From Acidobacteriaceae bacterium (GTDB lineage Bacteria > Acidobacteriota > Terriglobia > Bryobacterales > Bryobacteraceae), in the NCBI GenBank assembly GCA_020247055.1, contig JADCJL010000043.1:1-64000 (forward strand): 64,000 bases of DNA. Direction: 5' to 3'. The position numbers were made by a program, and so were the translations under genes. The notes under the pieces were generated by a model. That model was given only the letters and a program-made list of their open reading frames with translations. It was not told where the DNA came from and made no database searches. Every line of letters starts with the position of its first letter. Positions within the stretch are counted from its first letter, which is position 1. Positions 58,984 to 64,000 of the stretch are shown piece after piece.

Positions 58984-60024
58984 TTAACCGGCGGTCAAGG
59001 TGGAAATAACATGTTCCCACGTCAGGCCCATACTTTGTATCAGGTCGTGTCCGGCCTTGCCGAGCGCCCGCGCTCGCGCCGGATCCTCGTACAGCCGGTC
59101 CATCGCCGCCGCAATCGCCACCGGCGTCGGCTCCGTCACGTAGCCCGTCTCACCATCCAGCACCACCTGCAGAATTCCTCCCGAATCCGTGGTCGTGATC
59201 ACCGGCTTGCCGCTGTAAAACGCCTCGATCGTCACATAACCATACGAATCCTCGTCGAAGGGAATGTAAGCCGCCCCCAGCGCGTCCGCGAAGAGCGCCG
59301 CCTTCTCCTCCTCTTCAATGAACCGGTCAATCACCGTCACCCGCCCCGCCAGTCCGTGCTCAGCCACCAGCCGCGCAATCCGTTCCCCGTCGGCCGGATC
59401 CTCGGTCTTGCCGGCAATCACCAGCCGCACCGCCGTCCGGGTGTGCCGCATCGCTTCCACCAGCAAATGCTGCCGCTTCGACGTCGTCACCCGCCCGGCG
59501 CAGAAAATGTAGCTCCCCGTCTCCCCGAACCGGAAATGCCTGGTCTCCAGCAGCGGAGGATAGAGCACCGTCGACGCAATCTGGTTGTACCGGGCGAGCC
59601 TGTCCGAAGTGGTCGCCGAATTGGTGTAGATCTTCCGCGCCTCGCGCAGGTAGGTGTTGTCCGCCTCAATGATGCTCCGGCGCACCGCCAGATTCTCCGC
59701 CGTCTCCTCCATCCCCTGATACGGCGTTCCCCACAAATCGTAAACCTGCCGGAACTGATGCACCAGCCAAAGATATTTGTTGTCGTGGGGCAGATAATAG
59801 GCCGGGAACTTGAAAGCGATAATGCGGTCGACGTTCGGCGTCCGCATCAACCGGCACGCCAGCATACTCTCGAGCATCTTCCGCGGCGGCTCCCAGCGAA
59901 AGGGAATCCGCACCAGCATCGCCTGATGCCCAAACTCATTCAGCTTGTCCGTCAGCGCCTCGGCCAGATGCTCGGCGCCGCCCCGCACAAACGGAACACA
60001 GTTATTGGCCACCAGGATCTTCAT
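58984..60024 (-). CDS. GT4-type glycosyltransferase, tandem paralogue 1
   Basis: The protein has 346 residues from ATG 60024, overlapping the previous stop as ATGA. N-terminal KILVANNCVPFVRGGAEHLAEAL (noted as VPFVRGGAEHL) binds the acceptor; YDLWGTPYQGM, IFCAGRVTTSKRQHLLVEAMRHT and the donor site DEDSYGYVTIEAFYSGKPVITT, noted as FDEDSYGYVTIEAFYSGKP, follow. It shares this layout with the neighbour at 60021-61064 (YDLWGTRYQ, LDEDSYGYPSLEAHQSGK), so the pair arose by duplication. Confidence 0.9.
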   Translation of the reverse strand: MKILVANNCVPFVRGGAEHLAEALTDKLNEFGHQAMLVRIPFRWEPPRKMLESMLACRLMRTPNVDRIIAFKFPAYYLPHDNKYLWLVHQFRQVYDLWGTPYQGMEETAENLAVRRSIIEADNTYLREARKIYTNSATTSDRLARYNQIASTVLYPPLLETRHFRFGETGSYIFCAGRVTTSKRQHLLVEAMRHTRTAVRLVIAGKTEDPADGERIARLVAEHGLAGRVTVIDRFIEEEEKAALFADALGAAYIPFDEDSYGYVTIEAFYSGKPVITTTDSGGILQVVLDGETGYVTEPTPVAIAAAMDRLYEDPARARALGKAGHDLIQSMGLTWEHVISTLTAG

Positions 60025-61064
60025 GACAGCATCCGTTCCACCACATGCGGCCACGCGATGCCGAGCTCCGCCATCCGCCGGCGCCCCGCCTCGCCCATCT
60101 CTCGCGTCCGCTGCCGTTCGGTAAACAATCGGTCCATCGCCGCCGCCAGCGCCTCCGGCTCCGGAGCCGCTACCAGTCCATTCACGCCATCGGTGATCAG
60201 CTCCAATGTCCCGCCCGCGTCAGTCGTCGTCAACACCGCCTTGCCGGACTGGTGAGCCTCCAGACTCGGATACCCGTAGGAATCCTCATCCAGCGGAAAA
60301 TACGCTGCCGCCAGACACTCGGCAAAAAATCCCACCTTCCGCTCCTCATCCACCCAGTCATCGAAAATCGTCACCCGGTCTTTGAGTCCGTAGCGCTGCA
60401 CCATCTGGTGGAGCTCGTTCAGGTACGCCGCCGCATCCGGATCCGCCTTGCCGGCAATCAGCAGCCGCACCCCGCTCTTCACATACCGCATCGCCTCGAT
60501 CGCCAGCCACTGCCGCTTATGGTGCACCAGCCGGTTCAGGTAAAAAATGGTGTCGTTATAGCCGGCGCAGCGATACCGCATCGCGTTCGGCAGCGGCGGG
60601 TAGAGCACCTCCGCCTCGATGTCGTTAAAATGCCGCAGCCGGTCGGCCACCACACGCGAATTGCTAAAAACCCGGTGACACTCCCCCAGCCCCACCCGGT
60701 CGGCGGCCATGATCGAGTCCCGAATCCGCGTCCCTTCCGGCGTCAGCGGAATGTCCTGGTAACGGGTTCCCCAAAGGTCGTAGGCGCCGCGGTGATGGTG
60801 GATGAACCAGACGACTTTCTTTGGATGGCGCAGCAGATAGCTGGGAAACCGCACCGTAATCAGCCGGTCGCCGTGCTCGGTCAGGTCGAGCAGCCGCAAC
60901 GCGGTCATCTGTTCGAGCAGCTCGTCGTGGCGGGAGGAAAAAGGAAACTTGAAGACCTCCACCTGGTGGCCCGCCTTTACCAACTCCTCGGCGAGGGAGT
61001 CGACGATCACGGTGTAACCGCCGTACAGAAACGGCACGACGGTACTGGCGATAATGACCTTCAT
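60021..61064 (-). CDS. GT4-type glycosyltransferase, tandem paralogue 2
   Basis: The protein has 347 residues from ATG 61064, which overlaps the NeuD-like gene's stop (ATGA); a longer frame upstream is out of keeping with the family. It begins KVIIASTVVPFLYGG, has YDLWGTRYQDI, TIFYLNRLVHHKRQWLAIEAM (noted as LVHHKRQWLAIEAM), and LDEDSYGYPSLEAHQSGKAV as donor site. It is a sister of the next gene. The two may add identical or related sugars in sequence. Confidence 0.9.
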   Translation of the reverse strand: MKVIIASTVVPFLYGGYTVIVDSLAEELVKAGHQVEVFKFPFSSRHDELLEQMTALRLLDLTEHGDRLITVRFPSYLLRHPKKVVWFIHHHRGAYDLWGTRYQDIPLTPEGTRIRDSIMAADRVGLGECHRVFSNSRVVADRLRHFNDIEAEVLYPPLPNAMRYRCAGYNDTIFYLNRLVHHKRQWLAIEAMRYVKSGVRLLIAGKADPDAAAYLNELHQMVQRYGLKDRVTIFDDWVDEERKVGFFAECLAAAYFPLDEDSYGYPSLEAHQSGKAVLTTTDAGGTLELITDGVNGLVAAPEPEALAAAMDRLFTERQRTREMGEAGRRRMAELGIAWPHVVERMLS

Positions 61065-61690
61065 CGCAGTAGCCGCGTCGCCGGCACCCCGACCACGGTC
61101 ACCCCGGCGGTAATATCGCGGATCACCACGCCTCCCGCCCCGACGGTGGCCCATGGCCCGATGGTAACGCCTGGAATCGCGACCGACCCCGCGGCCAGGA
61201 AGGCACCTTCGCCCACGGTGACGTTCCCCGCCAGGTGGCACCCCGGGGCGATATGGGCGCAGGCGCCGATGTAGTTATCGTGGTCGACCGACGAGGCGGT
61301 ATTGAGGATCGCGCCGTCTTCGATGGTGGAGCAGGAGTTGACGATGGCGCCGGCCATGATGGCGATGGCCGACCCGAGTTGAGTGCGTGGGGAGACGATG
61401 GCGTGGCGGCTGATGGCGTTTGGAAGGATAAAGCCGAGGCAGCGGAGCTCGGCGATCATGCGTTGGCGAATGCGATTGCTGCCAAGGGCTGGAAAAGCAT
61501 GGGTGATGCCGCTCGAGAGCAATTGCGGGAGTGCGCCATCGTTGCCGAGGTTGGGGTAAGCGAACAAGGAATCGGAGGCCGAGAGGGACGTGAAACCCGC
61601 GATTTCAAGCAACGATTCTTCCTCGAAGATTTCGGCGATCACCCTCGCATGGCCGCCGGAACCGAGAATAACGAGGCGGGGCTTAGACAT
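61061..61690 (-). CDS. NeuD/PglD-type sugar acyltransferase
   Basis: This protein has 209 residues. An N-terminal Rossmann-like part (LVILGSGGHARVIAEI) is followed by a left-handed beta-helix with hexapeptide repeats (ILNTASSVDHDNYIG, HIAPGCHLAGNVTVGEG). The His in VDHDN is the general base in PglD and PerB. It transfers an acetyl or other acyl group from CoA to a sugar amine. With the DegT aminotransferase in the same operon, an N-acylated 4-amino-4,6-dideoxy sugar is the simplest product. It is the first gene of the operon; the DNA here is G-rich on the plus strand, unlike the genes that follow. Confidence 0.9.
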   Translation of the reverse strand: MSKPRLVILGSGGHARVIAEIFEEESLLEIAGFTSLSASDSLFAYPNLGNDGALPQLLSSGITHAFPALGSNRIRQRMIAELRCLGFILPNAISRHAIVSPRTQLGSAIAIMAGAIVNSCSTIEDGAILNTASSVDHDNYIGACAHIAPGCHLAGNVTVGEGAFLAAGSVAIPGVTIGPWATVGAGGVVIRDITAGVTVVGVPATRLLR

Positions 61691-61723
61691 GACCCGATTC
61701 TCACTTTAACACGGCCACCCGTG

Positions 61724-61729
61724 TATAAT
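61724..61729 (+). promoter_or_regulatory. -10 box of the tRNA-Thr promoter
   Basis: A perfect TATAAT lies 24 bp upstream of tRNA-Thr. The -35 region is weak (TCACTT at 61701-61706 gives 17-bp spacing). Confidence 0.55.
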
Positions 61730-61752
61730 ACGAAGAGAGCGGTCCCTCCGAA

Positions 61753-61828
61753 GCCACCCTAGCTCAGTTGGTAGAGCGGCTGATTCGTAATCAGCAGGTC
61801 GCCGGTTCGATCCCGGCGGGTGGCTCCA
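61753..61828 (+). tRNA. tRNA-Thr (CGT)
   Basis: This 76-nt cloverleaf has acceptor GCCACCC/GGGTGGC, D-arm TAGCTCAGTTGGTAGAGC, anticodon stem CTGAT/ATCAG with loop TCGTA (anticodon CGT), T-arm CCGGTTCGATCCCGG and an encoded CCA. The degenerate DNA that follows is typical of tRNA-linked insertion sites. Confidence 0.95.
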
Positions 61829-62207
61829 GATCATCTAAAATCCTGATCCAGCAGCTCTTTTGCTTCCCATCGGCTGTCTCGAGCGCGATGTTTTCTCCTG
61901 TGCGATACCTGTTCAAATCGTTGACGTTTTCGTTCGGTATTGGATACTCCGAAGAGTCGAAATCGTTCGGAACGATGTGATCCCAAGGAGTCGCATCCGG
62001 AGCCGCCGTGTTCTCCAAAGTCGAGAATGACCCGCGACCGGAAAACCCGAGAGCGCAGACCGTCGACGTTTGACGCTCCTACCCTCCCCATTCGAGAAGC
62101 TGAAAGTGAAAAAAGGGGTTGTCGTCTGCGGGCGGATAGAGCTGTCCTTTGGCCCAATCGCCGGCGAAGTCATCGACAAGATTCGTGCAACTGGGAATAA
62201 GGTCGAC
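61829..62207. other. Non-coding or degenerate DNA after tRNA-Thr
   Basis: I see no family-level coding signal on either strand. Open frames here are short, lack ribosome-binding sites and overlap one another. Composition is closer to 50 percent GC than the rest of the window. It may be the remains of an element inserted behind the tRNA. Confidence 0.4.
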
Positions 62208-62434
62208 ATGTCGGTTGAACAAGCCATTCTCGAAGCGGTGCGAACACTTCCGTTCAACAAGCAACAAGAAATCATGGCCACGCCACCCGCCTCCGCGACG
62301 AGGCAACACCGAAGTTCCCCTTCCCAAGTATCCAGGGGATTCCTGCCAGCTGAGGGATCTCCGTTTCAGCAAAGGACATTAACGAAGCCAGACGCCAGAA
62401 GTGGAAGAACTTCCCAAGAAGAAGACATCTAATG
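62208..62434 (+). pseudogene. Decayed antitoxin gene (DUF2281-like VapB partner)
   Basis: From ATG 62208 (AAGG upstream), MSVEQAILEAVRTLPFNKQQEIM matches antitoxins of the xxILEKLRxLPxxKQQEVLDF type (noted as VEQAILEAVRTLP and NKQQEIM). The frame is then lost. The continuation is seen in another frame: RLRDEATPKFPF, SIQGIPAS, an in-frame TGA, GISVSAKDINEARRQKWKNFP. The final EEDI plus stop is back in the first frame. At least two frameshifts and one stop have broken it. It precedes a broken PIN toxin gene. Confidence 0.7.
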
Positions 62435-62724
62435 GCGGATTTGTCTCCGCCATCACAATGGTGGAAATCCAATCCCTCGTAGAGAAGGGACGCCTCAGTG
62501 CTGATGACCAACGGATGGTAGTGGCGGCTTTCGACGACGTTCAGAATCCTGCTCGCTTGGTCCCGATCGACCGTGCCGTCGTCGACGCTCTCGGCCAAGT
62601 CCACCGGGAGGAAGTCCCCGACATGCCTGACCGGATCATTGCCGCCACCGCTCTTTCACTCGGCCTACCGCTATTGCGCCGGCATCGAAAGATCCGCGCA
62701 TCTTCGATCCCAACGATCTGGTAG
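62432..62724 (+). pseudogene. Truncated PIN-domain (VapC-like) toxin gene
   Basis: ATGGCGGAT at 62432 overlaps the antitoxin TAA and could be the original start (MADLSP). Within a few codons the frame changes to FVSAITMVEIQSLVEKGRL, followed by DRAVVDALGQV, EVPDMPDRIIAATALSLGLPLL and the ending RKIRASSIPTIW (noted as PDMPDRIIAATALSLGLP). The C-terminal two thirds of a VapC are present, including the Asp of PDRIIAA. The N-terminal DTHxxxW segment with the first catalytic Asp, about 40 residues, is deleted, so the product cannot be active. Confidence 0.75.
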
Positions 62725-63224
62725 GGCAGTCTGCAAGAGGTGTGGAAGGCCCCAAACTGGCCAGACCACGAGTCGCGCGCACCTAAAGTCCCGTGTCTCA
62801 CGCTGATCGTCGAACAATCGACGTGGCAGGCGCCAGTCGAAGGTACTCTCGGTCTGACCCGCTCCCGCCATGGTTCCAGCATGGCCCGAAATCGTCGAGG
62901 TTGCGTGTACCCGACCGACCGCAACTGGGCCGTCAGTCCATATTCCCTCAAAAGCAGAATTCGCTCCTCCCCTCCCGCCGCGAAGCAGCAAGTACCGATC
63001 CACACAAAAAAGCTCCAACGGCGCCGGGCCGCTTCGCCCCCGCAAGGAACCTGAGCGCCCTAATCGATAACATGTCAGGGAATCGGCCTAGGCCGGCCAT
63101 CTTAAAGGACTCCACGCCATCGGTGCCGCCGTGCAAAGTTTCCGGCCGACCGGGGCCGGGGCATCTACCCTTCGCCCGCCCATCACGTCGCGCAGACCGC
63201 CGCCACCGAAGGAAGCTGCTGCGA
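62725..63224. other. Degenerate or non-coding DNA, nothing recognised
   Basis: This 500-bp stretch has no credible gene. A minus-strand open frame (62541-63005) contains a fragment PRRFRAMLEPWRERVRP, but its other half is antisense to the toxin remnant and no start signal is seen. It may hold further remains of mobile or restriction genes that I cannot name. Confidence 0.4.
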
Positions 63225-64000
63225 CTACCGGCTGTTCGAAGACACCTGAGGCGAACTCTGACCGGCCCCTCGCGCGGCCTGAATCGCCAGAAACTCGCCC
63301 ACGTTATCCATCGTTAACAGGCCCACCAGACGCCCCCCCTGCATCACCGGCATCGTCCGGCAGCCGCTCTCCGGCCGCCGCTGCAGGGCGCCGGCCAGCA
63401 TCTCCCCAGCCTCGGCCATCACCACATCCGATCGCATAATCGCATCGACGCGCGACTCCTGCTTCCGCGCCAGCGCCTGCAGCAGGTCATCCCGCGTTAA
63501 TACCCCCACCACCGACTCCCCATCCATCACCGGAAAGTCCAACTGCGACCCGGCCAGGATCAGCTCTACCGCCCGGTCCAACCCTTCCCGAGCCTCAATC
63601 ACCTGAAACTCCGTCAACATCGCCGCCCGCACCGGAATGCCGCCGAGCGCGGACTTCATCTGCGCTACGCTCGCCTCCTGCGCCGCGCCAATCCACACGA
63701 ACATGGCAATGAAAATCAGCAGCGGGTTGGCGAAAAAGCCGACAAAGCCGAACAACACCGCCATGATCTGGCCAACCGTCGCTGCCGTCTGCGTCGCCCG
63801 TGTGTAGGGCATCCGCGTCGCCAGCAGCGCCCGCAGCACCCGCCCACCGTCCATCGGAAACGCCGGCAGCAGGTTAAAGAAAAACAGGGTGATGTTGGCC
63901 AGCAGCAAACGTTCGAGAATCGAACCGCCCCCAATCTTCTCCACCGGGGGCAGCTGCCCGCCGAGGATGACGAACAGCACCGCCGCAATCGCTACGTTCA
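63225..64000 (-). CDS. Site-2 protease family zinc metallopeptidase (M50) with CBS pair, N-terminus outside window
   Basis: This is a partial gene; about 258 residues are visible and the frame is open to the window edge. The third core motif of intramembrane site-2 proteases is present: NLLPAFPMDGGRVLRALLA, with the metal-ligating Asp. Further membrane helices follow (GQIMAVLFGFVGFFANPLLIFIAMFVW, noted as FVGFFANPLLIFIAMF). The C-terminal half is two CBS domains (DFPVMDGESVVGVLTRDDLLQAL, PVMQGGRLVGLLTMDN; noted as VVGVLTRDDLL and LVGLLTMDN). The HEXXH motif lies outside. The CBS pair probably senses adenine nucleotides. Confidence 0.92.
   Translation of the reverse strand, partial: NVAIAAVLFVILGGQLPPVEKIGGGSILERLLLANITLFFFNLLPAFPMDGGRVLRALLATRMPYTRATQTAATVGQIMAVLFGFVGFFANPLLIFIAMFVWIGAAQEASVAQMKSALGGIPVRAAMLTEFQVIEAREGLDRAVELILAGSQLDFPVMDGESVVGVLTRDDLLQALARKQESRVDAIMRSDVVMAEAGEMLAGALQRRPESGCRTMPVMQGGRLVGLLTMDNVGEFLAIQAARGAGQSSPQVSSNSR

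Noticed and set aside
62541-63005. Minus-strand open frame with PRRFRAMLEPWRERV
   Set aside because: Half of it is antisense to the toxin remnant, there is no start signal, and I cannot match it to a family.

Overview
The window is high-GC DNA, almost certainly chromosomal, and looks like an acidobacterium of the Bryobacterales/Solibacterales type (relatives of Candidatus Solibacter and Bryobacter). The case rests on gene families rather than on a marker search: two PSD1/DUF1549-DUF1553 plus DUF1501 pairs, many twin-arginine signal peptides on catabolic enzymes, an ECF sigma factor followed by a Ser/Thr kinase with a TPR-like tail, a subtilase with WGDS repeats, and a DUF1080 protein.

Layout. 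(1) 0-17 kb: exported carbohydrate and redox proteins. These are two PSD1-DUF1501 pairs, a beta-propeller-like protein, a PAS histidine kinase, an L-rhamnonate-dehydratase-like enzyme with a DapA-family partner, a decaying sulfatase invaded by a 94-bp tandem repeat, a subtilase, a small cytochrome c and a galactonate-dehydratase-like enzyme. (2) 17-24.7 kb: a minus-strand operon that starts with polysaccharide genes (Wzt-type ATPase, methyltransferase with coiled coil, two-domain glycosyltransferase) and runs by ATGA overlaps into PSD1, DUF1501, dehydratase and cytochrome c. (3) 24.7-30 kb: tRNA-Met, parB, parA, two parS sites, mnmG, purD, tRNA-Arg. (4) 30-47 kb: mostly housekeeping and regulation (ECF sigma factor, kinase, divergent RecA, MFS transporter, tsaC, prfB with its programmed frameshift, glnS, lytic transglycosylase, a baeRF3-like release-factor relative, speA and others). 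(5) 47.8-53.5 kb: gyrB, dnaN, dnaA and a candidate oriC, then tRNA-Gly. (6) 53.5-61.7 kb: a second, seven-gene surface-glycan operon (NeuD-type acyltransferase, three GT4 glycosyltransferases, Wzt-type ATPase, FkbM methyltransferase, DegT aminotransferase). (7) 61.7-64 kb: tRNA-Thr, a decayed toxin-antitoxin locus and a truncated site-2 protease.

How the genes fit together. The two polysaccharide operons could make and export surface glycans, although neither carries a Wzm permease here. The left part looks like extracytoplasmic carbohydrate or sugar-acid processing tied to c-type haem proteins. The centre is replication and segregation machinery. The strongest leads are the apparently exported sugar-acid enzymes next to PSD1-DUF1501 modules, the hairpin repeat that has broken a sulfatase gene, a block of inverted GC skew at 14-26.5 kb, the baeRF3 protein and the divergent RecA. 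Skew, homology and start choices were judged by eye from the sequence; no database search was run.
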